14,043 nt of DNA, from the NCBI GenBank assembly GCA_050633445.1, contig JBOEGN010000113.1, positions 1 through 14,043 of the forward strand. The letters are read 5' to 3'. The notes beneath the pieces were generated by a model that saw nothing but the letters and a program-made list of their open reading frames with translations, did not search any database and was not told the DNA's origin. The DNA is from Thalassobius sp050633445. GTDB taxonomy: Bacteria > Pseudomonadota > Alphaproteobacteria > Rhodobacterales > Rhodobacteraceae. A program made the translations under genes and the position numbers. This document shows positions 1-6,790 of the stretch, piece by piece (positions within the stretch are counted from its first letter, which is position 1; each line of letters starts with the position of its first letter).

Positions 1-20
1 TTTACCCGTCCAAATGTCAT
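1..20 (-). CDS. pckA: Start of a leftward gene, probably phosphoenolpyruvate carboxykinase (partial)
   Basis: Only the first six complete codons lie in the window (ATG at 20-18 on the minus strand), reading MTFGRV followed by a codon beginning AA (Asn or Lys). A strong ribosome-binding site, AGGAG on the minus strand (plus 30-34), sits nine bases upstream, so a real gene start is well supported. The name rests on two weaker points: the opening residues resemble the N-terminus of Rhodobacterales PckA as I remember it, and in alphaproteobacteria pckA is often divergent from chvI-chvG. PckA would convert oxaloacetate to PEP in gluconeogenesis. The rest of the gene is off the left edge, so the identity is an inference. 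Confidence 0.5.
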
Positions 21-37
21 ATTGCCAAGCTCCTGTA

Positions 38-54
38 GCCGCGCAATTCGCGGC
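38..54 (-). promoter_or_regulatory. Hairpin just upstream of the pckA? ribosome-binding site
   Basis: A perfect 6-base inverted repeat, GCCGCG (38-43) and CGCGGC (49-54), encloses a 5-base loop. On the minus-strand transcript it ends three bases before the AGGAG ribosome-binding site (34-30), close enough to affect ribosome access. There is no U-tract after it, so it is not an intrinsic terminator. A regulatory role is inferred. Confidence 0.35.
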
Positions 55-70
55 GTTGTCCTTTCACGCG

Positions 71-90
71 GTGCAGGCTCCCTCCTGCAC
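71..90 (-). promoter_or_regulatory. Perfect 7-base inverted repeat in the pckA? leader
   Basis: GTGCAGG (71-77) and CCTGCAC (84-90) are perfect inverted copies around a 6-base spacer. On the minus-strand transcript the region would form a stable stem-loop some 50 bases before the start codon. It could equally be a dimeric repressor's DNA operator. The sequence does not decide between the two. Confidence 0.35.
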
Positions 91-160
91 TGACCGGGTC
101 GCCCCGATAACGGGCCTCTTAGCATGACGTTTCCACAAAGTAACAGGACGGTTTAACGCA

Positions 161-190
161 GTTAGCGCAACCAGCCCTAGGTTAGCGCAA
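161..190. repeat. Tandem 10-base direct repeat, 20-base period
   Basis: GTTAGCGCAA occurs exactly at 161-170 and again at 181-190. The 20-base period is about two turns of B-DNA, so a protein bound at both copies would sit on one face. A degenerate third copy, GTTTAACGCA, lies at 151-160. The spacer contains CCTAGG (176-181). The place between two divergent genes suggests tandem binding sites of a regulator. I cannot name the regulator. Confidence 0.5.
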
Positions 191-311
191 TCACGGCAGA
201 AAATGACCGATGCGGGCGGGGAGCATGCCTTTGGCGGCGCAAAAATTATCAATCCATTGAGGAATCAGTCCCACAATAATGGTGAAAACTTAGCTGATTC
301 GCAGATTTGGA

Positions 312-341
312 TTGATTGCCGGTGCCAAACAGCGGCATAAT
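312..341 (+). promoter_or_regulatory. Sigma70-like promoter for chvI
   Basis: TTGATT (312-317) matches the -35 consensus at four of six positions. After an 18-base spacer, CATAAT (336-341) matches the -10 consensus at five of six. Transcription would begin near 348, giving a leader of about 37 bases to the chvI start at 385. The surrounding AT-richness (337-360) stands out from the GC-rich background and supports a promoter. Predicted only. Confidence 0.5.
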
Positions 342-384
342 AAAAAGAAAAATCTTATAAATGAGCAGTACAAGGAATTCGGAG

Positions 385-1086
385 ATGTCTAAAATCGCCC
401 TAGTGGACGATGACAGGAATATCCTGACATCCGTGGCCATGACCCTTGAGGCAGAAGGGTTTGAGGTCGAAACTTATAATGACGGTCAATCCGCGCTGGA
501 TGCATTCAACAAGAACCTTCCTGATATGGCGGTTCTGGATATTAAGATGCCGCGTATGGATGGCATGGACCTGTTGCAGCGCCTGCGCCTGAAAAGTTCA
601 ATGCCGGTGATCTTTCTTACATCCAAGGATGACGAGATTGACGAGGTATTGGGTCTGCGCATGGGCGCGGACGACTATGTGAAGAAGCCGTTCTCGCAGC
701 GGCTTTTGGTCGAACGCATTCGTGCATTGCTGCGTCGTCAGGATGCGGTGGCCGGTGATATCGTTGGTGACACTGAAGAAACCAAAGTGATGGAGCGTGG
801 CGAGCTGCGGATGGATCCCCTGCGCCATGCTGTGGCCTGGAAGGGTCAGGATGTGTCGCTGACCGTGACCGAGTTTCTGCTGCTGCAGGCCTTGGCGCAG
901 CGCCCCGGTTTCGTCAAATCGCGGGATCAGCTGATGGACGTTGCCTATGACGATCAGGTCTATGTCGACGACCGTACGATCGACAGTCATATCAAGCGGT
1001 TGCGCAAAAAGATGCGCTCGGTCGATAACGAATTTTCGGCGATCGAGACGCTCTATGGCATCGGCTACAGATATAACGAAGAATAA
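385..1086 (+). CDS. chvI: ChvI response regulator (OmpR/PhoB type)
   Basis: DNA-binding response regulator of the ChvG-ChvI two-component system, which in alphaproteobacteria controls envelope, acid-stress and host-association genes. The 233-residue product has a receiver domain at about 1-120 with acidic pocket D8/D9, phospho-acceptor D52 (VLDIKMPRMDG), T79 and K101 in KKPF, then an OmpR-type winged helix at about 130-233 ending in the typical TLYGIGYRY. I chose ATG 385 because AAGGAA (372-377) lies seven bases upstream and the protein then opens MSKIALVDDD, as in its relatives. The in-frame ATG at 361 would add eight residues with no good ribosome-binding site. The stop overlaps the chvG start by one base (TAATG), so the two are translationally coupled. 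Confidence 0.95.
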   Translation: MSKIALVDDDRNILTSVAMTLEAEGFEVETYNDGQSALDAFNKNLPDMAVLDIKMPRMDGMDLLQRLRLKSSMPVIFLTSKDDEIDEVLGLRMGADDYVKKPFSQRLLVERIRALLRRQDAVAGDIVGDTEETKVMERGELRMDPLRHAVAWKGQDVSLTVTEFLLLQALAQRPGFVKSRDQLMDVAYDDQVYVDDRTIDSHIKRLRKKMRSVDNEFSAIETLYGIGYRYNEE

Positions 1087-2804
1087 TGGCTCTCGCGGAA
1101 GGGATGCATTTGCGGGAAACGGCGCCTAAGCGTGACGGCGAAGTTGTGCTGGGTGACGAATTCGTCGCCCCGGACAGCACCGTCGAAAAGGAGATCCGGG
1201 CCCGGCGGGCTCGGCGTGGTTTCCTGACGCTGAATAGGTCGCCGCTGACGCGCAAAATCATCACGTTCAACCTGATTGCGTTGAACGTGCTTGTCGCTGG
1301 CGTTTTGCTGCTGAACTCATCGCGTGATTCCCTGGTCCTGGACCGGGTGAATGCCTTGACCGCCCAGGCAGAGCTTGTGGCCGACGTGGTCGAAGCACAG
1401 CTGCCGAAGGGCGCGCCGGTTAGTCTGGCTTCAGGGGATGGCATTGATGTTCTGGATACACTGAACGGCCTGGATCTGCGCAAAGGGGTCGAGGTTTATG
1501 TCTATGATGCCATGGGCGAACTGATTGCCGCAGGTCAGGGACAGGGTGCGGCGCTTAGCCAAGGCTCAGATGATGGCGGGTCGACGCTTATTTCAGACGC
1601 CCTCGCGCGGGTTTGGGATAAATTCGACGCGCTATTCAACGGCCCGAGTGATCCAGCGTCCATGCCTGGAATCGAACAACTGGTCGGCAATATGGTGACG
1701 CCCACGGTTGCAGCGGGCGCTCAGGTTGAGACTGGATTGCAAACCAACGAGGGCAGCTATTTCGCCGCTGCGACGCCTGTCCTGCATGAAGGCCAGACGT
1801 TGGGTGTTGTCGCGTTGACCAGCGCCACCGGCGAGATTGATAAATTGGTCCGAGGGGAACGCGAGCGTATTCTGCAAATGTTCCTGATCGCTACACTGGT
1901 GTCGATTGGTCTGAGCCTTGTGTTGGCCTCGACGATCGCCAATCCGCTGGCGGATCTGGCCACGGCAGCCGAACTTGGCGGCGCTCGTGACCGTCGAAAT
2001 ACCGCCGCCGGGCGCATCCGCATTCCTGATTTGACCGCTCGCCCAGACGAAATCGGTCGGCTTTCGTCGGCGCTGCGGGGGATGGTCTCGGCCTTGTATG
2101 ACCGGATCGACAGCAATGAACAATTTGCGGCAGACGTGGCGCACGAGATCAAAAATCCGCTCGCGAGTTTGCGGTCGGCTGTTGGCACATTGCGTGTGGC
2201 GCAGCGTGACGACCAGCGCGAGAAATTGTTGGATGTGATTGACCACGATGTACGTCGCCTGGATCGACTTGTCAGTGATATTTCGAACGCATCGCGGTTG
2301 GACAGCGAACTGGTCAAGGAAGAGCAAGAGAGCTTCAACCTATTGAAAATGGTTGGAAACCTAGGTGAATACTTGGGGCAGCAGGCCGAGGAAAAGGGGA
2401 TCGAATTTATCTTGGATATCCCCGACGGCCCGATCCAAATTCATGGGCTCGAGGCGCGACTGGCGCAGGTTTTCGTTAACCTGATCACCAACGCGACGAG
2501 TTTTTGCGAGGATGGTGACGCCATCCGCGTGTGGGTGCGCCAGCGCGACAACCGTGTTCTGGTCGTGGTCGAAGATACGGGGCCGGGCATCCCAGAACAG
2601 GCTCTGACCAAGGTATTCAAGCGTTTCTATTCGGAACGACCTGAAAACCAGTTCGGAAATAACTCGGGTCTTGGGTTGGCGATTTCGAAGCAGATCATCG
2701 AGGCGCATGGCGGCGTGATCTGGGCTGAAAACATCCGCCCAACCGAGGCGGACCCGACGTCTGAACCCTTGGGTGCTCGGTTTGTTGTAGGCCTGCCGGT
2801 CTGA
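1086..2804 (+). CDS. chvG: ChvG membrane sensor histidine kinase
   Basis: Inner-membrane sensor kinase expected to phosphorylate ChvI. The 572-residue product has a basic cytoplasmic N-terminus, a first membrane helix at about 58-77, a periplasmic sensor region at about 78-262, a second helix at about 263-283, a HAMP-like linker, then the kinase: H-box VAHEIKNPL with phospho-acceptor H353, N-box around N465/N469, G1 box EDTGPGIP (496-503) and G2 box SGLGL (527-531). All catalytic motifs are intact, so it should be active. The start ATG (1086) overlaps the chvI stop. Another ATG lies at 1104, but its purine-rich stretch is too close to act as a good ribosome-binding site. In rhizobia the periplasmic protein ExoR restrains ChvG; no exoR is in this window. 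Confidence 0.94.
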   Translation: MALAEGMHLRETAPKRDGEVVLGDEFVAPDSTVEKEIRARRARRGFLTLNRSPLTRKIITFNLIALNVLVAGVLLLNSSRDSLVLDRVNALTAQAELVADVVEAQLPKGAPVSLASGDGIDVLDTLNGLDLRKGVEVYVYDAMGELIAAGQGQGAALSQGSDDGGSTLISDALARVWDKFDALFNGPSDPASMPGIEQLVGNMVTPTVAAGAQVETGLQTNEGSYFAAATPVLHEGQTLGVVALTSATGEIDKLVRGERERILQMFLIATLVSIGLSLVLASTIANPLADLATAAELGGARDRRNTAAGRIRIPDLTARPDEIGRLSSALRGMVSALYDRIDSNEQFAADVAHEIKNPLASLRSAVGTLRVAQRDDQREKLLDVIDHDVRRLDRLVSDISNASRLDSELVKEEQESFNLLKMVGNLGEYLGQQAEEKGIEFILDIPDGPIQIHGLEARLAQVFVNLITNATSFCEDGDAIRVWVRQRDNRVLVVVEDTGPGIPEQALTKVFKRFYSERPENQFGNNSGLGLAISKQIIEAHGGVIWAENIRPTEADPTSEPLGARFVVGLPV

Positions 2805-2805
2805 C

Positions 2806-3231
2806 GTGCCGGCCAAGGAAACAGTTTTACACGCTAGCGCGGTGGCCCTGAATGGGGCCGCCGTTTGCATTTTAGGGGAAAGTGGGGCGGGTAAATCAGG
2901 CCTCGCTTTGCAATTGATGGCGTTTGGCGCAGACCTGGTTGCGGATGACCGCTGTCGGATCTGGCGCGACGGGGGGGAGCTGATGGTTGACGCGCCCGAC
3001 ACCATTCGGGGTCAGATCGAGGCGCGGGGAATTGGCATCCTGAACGCACATGCTGCTGGCCCTGTTCCGATCAGGCTCTGGGTTGACCTGGATCAGGAAG
3101 AAACTCACAGACTTCCTCCTGAGCGTGAGAAGGTTTGTCTGGGTGTTTCACGCCCGATCGTCCACAATGTGCGGGCGCAGCATTTCGCGACCGCGATTCT
3201 TCAAATCCTCAGAGCGGGTAGGCACGCTTAG
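2806..3231 (+). CDS. hprK: Short-form HPr kinase/phosphorylase
   Basis: Phosphorylates, and in the family also dephosphorylates, the regulatory serine of HPr. At 141 residues this is the compact alphaproteobacterial form: it keeps the catalytic core and lacks the separate N-terminal domain of the roughly 310-residue Firmicutes enzyme. Visible motifs are Walker A GESGAGKS (24-31), VADDR (45-49) with the catalytic acidic residues, and the HprK signature IEARGIGIL (71-79). The start is GTG at 2806, one base after the chvG stop, with no clear ribosome-binding site, so translation probably depends on ribosomes finishing chvG. It lies between a two-component system and rapZ-EIIA-HPr, the usual alphaproteobacterial arrangement. 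Confidence 0.92.
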   Translation: MPAKETVLHASAVALNGAAVCILGESGAGKSGLALQLMAFGADLVADDRCRIWRDGGELMVDAPDTIRGQIEARGIGILNAHAAGPVPIRLWVDLDQEETHRLPPEREKVCLGVSRPIVHNVRAQHFATAILQILRAGRHA

Positions 3232-3235
3232 ACAT

Positions 3236-4165
3236 ATGAATGATCAGACTGAAAAGCAGGTTCAACACAAACGTCTCGTGCTGATTACCGGTCCGTCGGG
3301 GGCAGGGCGCAGCACCTCCATTCGCACGCTCGAAGATCTGGGTTTCGAGGCAATTGATAACCTGCCGCTCAGCCTGTTGCCTCGCTTGTTGGAGGGCCCG
3401 CCGATTGGCAGCGATTTGGCGCTGGGTCTGGATGTGCGCAATCGCGATTTTTCGGTGAATGCGCTGATCGAGAGCATTGATCAACTGGCAAATGTCCCTG
3501 GGATCAATCCCGAAGTTGTGTATTTGGATTGCCGCCAAGACGTGCTGTTGCGGCGATTCTCGGAAACGCGGCGGCGTCACCCTTTGGCCCCGGCCGAAAA
3601 CCCTGATCAAGGGATCGAACGCGAACTGGATCTGTTGGTGCCGATCAAGGCGCGCGCCGACATCCTGATCGACAGTTCGGAAATGACCCCTCATGATCTG
3701 AAGGCCGAGGTTGAGCGCCTGTTCGCGGGGGCGTCGGGCCGCCATCTGGCGGTCTCGGTGAACTCTTTTTCGTACAAGCGCGGGCTCCCACGAGGCATGG
3801 ACATGGTGTTCGACTGCCGGTTTTTGCGGAACCCCTATTGGGACGAGGCGCTGCGGGGCCTGGATGGGCGCAGTCAGGGCGTAACAGATTACGTCTCGCA
3901 GGATGCCCGATTCGAAGGGTTCTTTGATCGCGTGCTTGACCTAACGGAAATGCTTTTGCCGGCCTATCGTGATGAGGGCAAAGCACATTTTGCAATCGGC
4001 TTTGGGTGTACTGGGGGGCAACATCGCTCGGTTGCTATTGCAGAAAAGCTGTCCAAAGCCCTTGCGGATCGGGGGTGGCAGGTGTCAACTAGGCACAGAG
4101 AAATCGAGCGTAAGGCAAATGCTGCATTGCAGCCAGTCGACGCTCTTAATGTGGCGGCTAAGTAG
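3236..4165 (+). CDS. rapZ: RapZ/YvcJ-family nucleotide-binding regulator
   Basis: Member of the RapZ (YhbJ/YvcJ) family. In E. coli RapZ is an RNA-binding adaptor controlling the glmS-regulating sRNAs; the alphaproteobacterial role is less clear. The 309-residue product has a P-loop domain with GPSGAGRS (19-26) and LEDLGFEAIDNLP, a Walker-B-like VVYLDCR (94-100), and the C-terminal family signatures FSYKRGLP (178-185), FLRNP (196-200) and GCTGGQHRS (257-265). The usual Walker A lysine is arginine (R25), which may alter nucleotide handling; I believe related species share this. I chose ATG 3236, four bases after the hprK stop, because the protein then has normal family length. The open frame extends upstream to 3050, but only as an overlap with hprK. 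Confidence 0.93.
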   Translation: MNDQTEKQVQHKRLVLITGPSGAGRSTSIRTLEDLGFEAIDNLPLSLLPRLLEGPPIGSDLALGLDVRNRDFSVNALIESIDQLANVPGINPEVVYLDCRQDVLLRRFSETRRRHPLAPAENPDQGIERELDLLVPIKARADILIDSSEMTPHDLKAEVERLFAGASGRHLAVSVNSFSYKRGLPRGMDMVFDCRFLRNPYWDEALRGLDGRSQGVTDYVSQDARFEGFFDRVLDLTEMLLPAYRDEGKAHFAIGFGCTGGQHRSVAIAEKLSKALADRGWQVSTRHREIERKANAALQPVDALNVAAK

Positions 4166-4177
4166 GGGAAGGCAAGC

Positions 4178-4570
4178 GTGATCGGTATCGTCATCGTCGC
4201 GCATGGGGGGCTGGCTCGGGAATACCTGGCCGCGGTCGAACATGTGGTCGGAACCCAAAACGGCATCCGCGCGATTTCGATCGAGCAAGAGCACGACAGA
4301 AGCCAGAAACAGCGCGAAATCTGCGATGCAGCTGATGCCGTAGATCAAGGCGAAGGCGTGGTCGTCGTGACGGACATGTTTGGTGGCTCGCCGTCTAACC
4401 TGTCCTTGCTGGCCTGTCAGCCGGATGGTCGCCGCATTCTGTATGGCGCGAACTTGCCGATGTTGATTAAACTCGCCAAAAGCCGCCATACGACAGTTGC
4501 CGATGCGGTGCGTACTGCTACAGAGGCTGGACGCAAGTATATTGACAGCCAAAACATTTCCAAAGATTGA
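4178..4570 (+). CDS. PTS EIIA component, mannose/fructose type (regulatory)
   Basis: Soluble cytoplasmic EIIA of the mannose family, which takes phosphate from HPr. The 130-residue product starts MIGIVIVAHGG with the phospho-acceptor H9 at the canonical place and contains the family motif TDMFGGSPSN, with D and S shaping the active site. The start is GTG at 4178, backed by a strong purine-rich AGGGGAAGG (4164-4172). No EIIB, EIIC or EIID gene is nearby, so it probably works as a regulator rather than in sugar uptake. The gene is often called manX or ptsA in alphaproteobacteria; I leave the symbol open. Confidence 0.93.
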   Translation: MIGIVIVAHGGLAREYLAAVEHVVGTQNGIRAISIEQEHDRSQKQREICDAADAVDQGEGVVVVTDMFGGSPSNLSLLACQPDGRRILYGANLPMLIKLAKSRHTTVADAVRTATEAGRKYIDSQNISKD

Positions 4571-4576
4571 ATTCGA

Positions 4577-4855
4577 ATGACCGACACCTCAGAGCGCCAT
4601 CTGCAAATCGTGAATGTAAAAGGGCTGCATGCCCGTGCTTCGGCCAAGCTGGTCGAAGTGGTCGAAGGATTCGATGCGCAGGCCGAGGTATGCCGTGACG
4701 GAATGTCTGCCTCGGGCGACAGCATCATGGGGCTTTTGATGTTGGCAGCCTCGAAGGGAACTACTATTGAGGTGCGAACCTCGGGCGCAGATGCCGAAGC
4801 CTTGGCCACTGCCATCGAAGCTTTGGTTGCAGACCGTTTCGGGGAAGACATGTAA
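4577..4855 (+). CDS. ptsH: HPr phosphocarrier protein
   Basis: The 92-residue HPr-family phosphocarrier passes phosphate from EI to EIIA. The active-site motif GLHARAS (16-22) carries H18, and SGDSIMGLLML carries S49, which corresponds to the regulatory serine (S46 of Bacillus HPr) targeted by HprK. Both phosphorylation sites are thus intact. It starts six bases after the EIIA stop with only a weak ribosome-binding site, so it is probably coupled to the upstream gene. No EI gene (ptsI or ptsP) is in the window, so the phosphate donor must be encoded elsewhere. Whether this is the sugar HPr or an NPr-like form cannot be told from sequence; a neighbouring hprK favours HPr-like regulation. Confidence 0.92.
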   Translation: MTDTSERHLQIVNVKGLHARASAKLVEVVEGFDAQAEVCRDGMSASGDSIMGLLMLAASKGTTIEVRTSGADAEALATAIEALVADRFGEDM

Positions 4856-4889
4856 GCGCCAGTCGGCGCAACAGAGATGGTGCAGCCAG

Positions 4890-5765
4890 GTGGAAGACAG
4901 GGTTACGGAACAAGAGCTGGAGACGTCTGTCGAGGTCGCGCATACGACCTATGACCGGCGCAGCTTGACCTATGCCAACACGTTTGACAGCCCGCTAACT
5001 TCGCTGTCGATCAAAACGTTGGAGTGGTTGACGGGCAAACTGACGATCCTGCGTATGATCCGAAATTTTGAACGTCAGGGCGCGCCGCAAGGGCAGGCGT
5101 TCTGGCGCGCGGCGCTGAACGTGATGGGCATCCCGTTGCTGACCCCACAAGAGCAAATCGACCGGATTCCGTTGGAGGGGCCCGTGGTCGTCGTCGCAAA
5201 CCACCCGCATGGGCTGGTGGACGGGATGATCTTGGCCGACCTGATCGGGCGCCGCCGGGACGATTATCGTATTCTGACACGTGCCCTGCTGACCGGGATT
5301 GACGAGGTTGCCTCCTCCTATCTGATCCCGGTGCCGTTCCCGCACGAAGAGGACGCGCAGCGCAAATTCGTGGATATGCGGGCGCAGGCGATGGCGATGC
5401 TGAAGCAGGGCGGGTTAATCACCGTGTTTCCGTCGGGTGTTGTGTCGTCGTCGGAAACTCTGTTCGGCCCCGCTATCGAAGCTGAATGGAACGTGTTCAC
5501 CGCCCAGATGATCCGCCGTTCCGGCGCGCGGGTGGTGCCGATTTATTTCCCCGGATCGAATTCGCGCTGGTACCAGATAGCCAACCGGATTTCGGCCACA
5601 TTGCGTCAAGGATTGCTGCTGCACGAGATTGTTCACAGCTGCAAAAAGCCGCAAAAACCCATCGTCGGAGAGCCCCTGACAGACGCGCAGATGGAGCGGC
5701 TGCAAAGCGACCCGCGCGGCTTTATGGCTTGGCTGCGCGAGCATACTTTGTCGTTGAAAAACTGA
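4890..5765 (+). CDS. PlsC-like lysophospholipid acyltransferase family protein
   Basis: Probable membrane-associated acyltransferase acting on a lysophospholipid or another lipid acceptor. The 291-residue product has the catalytic block ANHPHGLVDG (103-112) and the acceptor-binding block VFPSG (179-183), then IPVPF- and PIYFPG-like strands typical of the PlsC fold. The His-Asp spacing is HX5D rather than the textbook HX4D, a variant I know from relatives with NHPLGGLDG. I chose GTG 4890, 34 bases after the HPr stop; the frame opens earlier at 4767 but there overlaps the HPr gene. The ribosome-binding site is poor (AGAGATGG, 4873-4880). It seems to end the chvI transcript. Substrate unknown. 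Confidence 0.82.
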   Translation: MEDRVTEQELETSVEVAHTTYDRRSLTYANTFDSPLTSLSIKTLEWLTGKLTILRMIRNFERQGAPQGQAFWRAALNVMGIPLLTPQEQIDRIPLEGPVVVVANHPHGLVDGMILADLIGRRRDDYRILTRALLTGIDEVASSYLIPVPFPHEEDAQRKFVDMRAQAMAMLKQGGLITVFPSGVVSSSETLFGPAIEAEWNVFTAQMIRRSGARVVPIYFPGSNSRWYQIANRISATLRQGLLLHEIVHSCKKPQKPIVGEPLTDAQMERLQSDPRGFMAWLREHTLSLKN

Positions 5766-5768
5766 GGT

Positions 5769-6644
5769 TTAGCGGGTCGGAACCGGCGTTTCACCACGAT
5801 AGTCATAGAACCCGCGATTGGTTTTGCGACCCAGCCAGCCGGCCTCGACATATTTGGTCAACAAGGGGCAGGGGCGATATTTGGTGTCAGCCAGCCCGTC
5901 ATGCAGCACGTGCATGATCGCCAGGCAGGTGTCCAAACCGATGAAATCCGCCAGCTCCAGCGGACCCATCGGATGGTTGGCGCCCAGCTTCATGGCGCTG
6001 TCGATCGAGGCCACATTGCCCACGCCTTCGTACAGTGTATAGCACGCCTCGTTGATCATCGGGATAAGGATGCGGTTCACAATAAAGGCCGGGAAATCCG
6101 AGGCGCTGGCCGCAGTTTTGTCCAACCGCTCGACGATCTTCAGGCAGGTCTGATAGGTCTCTTCGTCGGTGGCAATGCCTCGGATCAGTTCGACCAGTTT
6201 CATCAACGGCACCGGGTTCATAAAGTGGAACCCCATGAACCGTTCGGGCCGGTCGGTGCGGCTAGCCAGACGGGTGATCGAAATCGACGAGGTGTTCGAG
6301 GTCAGGATCGTCTGCGGCGCAAGATAAGGCGCCAGTGTTTCGAAGATCTTGTTCTTGATGTCCTCGCGCTCTGCCGCGGCCTCGATGATCAGATCCTGCG
6401 GGCCAAGCTCGGGCAGGTCCAGCGTGGTTTTGATCCGCGCCATAGCGTCGGCCTTGGCTTCCGTCGTGATCAGGCTGCGGCTGACCTGACGCTCCATGTT
6501 TTTATCAATCAAGGCCAGGGCGGCGTCCAGCGCGTCCTGATTGATGTCGTTCAGCAAAACATCATAGCCCGCGACCGCCATCACATGAGCGATGCCGTTG
6601 CCCATCTGCCCCGCGCCGATAACCCCAATTGAATTGATTTCCAT
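5769..6644 (-). CDS. 3-hydroxybutyryl-CoA dehydrogenase
   Basis: NAD(P)-dependent oxidoreductase of the 3-hydroxyacyl-CoA dehydrogenase family, interconverting 3-hydroxybutyryl-CoA and acetoacetyl-CoA in butyrate/PHB or fatty-acid metabolism. The 291-residue single-domain length fits the bacterial Hbd/PaaH type. Visible are the Rossmann motif GAGQMG (10-15), acidic D33 at the end of the second strand, and the catalytic set S119 (SNTSS), H140 (GFHFMNP), E152 and N190, spaced exactly as in the human enzyme. The C-terminal domain has GANHPMGPLELADFIGLD. The start has a GAGG-like ribosome-binding site. Its stop lies only three bases from the stop of the acyltransferase gene on the other strand. 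The symbol (hbd, paaH or fadB-like) is left open. Confidence 0.93.
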   Translation of the reverse strand: MEINSIGVIGAGQMGNGIAHVMAVAGYDVLLNDINQDALDAALALIDKNMERQVSRSLITTEAKADAMARIKTTLDLPELGPQDLIIEAAAEREDIKNKIFETLAPYLAPQTILTSNTSSISITRLASRTDRPERFMGFHFMNPVPLMKLVELIRGIATDEETYQTCLKIVERLDKTAASASDFPAFIVNRILIPMINEACYTLYEGVGNVASIDSAMKLGANHPMGPLELADFIGLDTCLAIMHVLHDGLADTKYRPCPLLTKYVEAGWLGRKTNRGFYDYRGETPVPTR

Positions 6645-6790
6645 GCGCCTCGATCCTTTGCTTTCCTATGGGAACCATATGCGCGGGGTCATGCCTGCCG
6701 CAAGGGTATGCGCTGCTGAAAATTCGAGACGAATTGGAAATTTAGCAGTTTTTCAACGAGTTCCACCGATTCTCAATCTTGGGTGAAAAT

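Larger units (their letters stand above)
21..384. other. Divergent control region between pckA? and chvI
   Basis: These 364 bases separate the leftward start at 20 from chvI at 385. Short open frames here look spurious: no recognisable protein and no convincing ribosome-binding site. The left half holds two hairpins that would lie in the leftward gene's leader and a tandem 10-base repeat. The right half becomes AT-rich and holds a promoter-like pair for chvI. Each is listed separately. Confidence 0.6.

Noticed and set aside
361..384. ATG 361 as the chvI start
   Set aside because: It would add eight residues not usual in ChvI, leave only about 13 bases of leader from the predicted promoter, and lacks a ribosome-binding site, whereas ATG 385 has AAGGAA at good spacing.
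64..440. Two short minus-strand frames between pckA? and chvI
   Set aside because: About 62 codons each, no family resemblance and no good ribosome-binding site; they cover repeats, hairpins and the chvI promoter.
1632..2327. Minus-strand open frame (231 codons) inside chvG
   Set aside because: It runs antisense to the sensor and HAMP/H-box region of an intact kinase; low-complexity composition and no ribosome-binding site.
5901..6632. Plus-strand open frame (243 codons) opposite the 3-hydroxybutyryl-CoA dehydrogenase
   Set aside because: The minus-strand gene has every catalytic residue; the plus frame is rich in His, Arg and Gln as expected of an antisense shadow.
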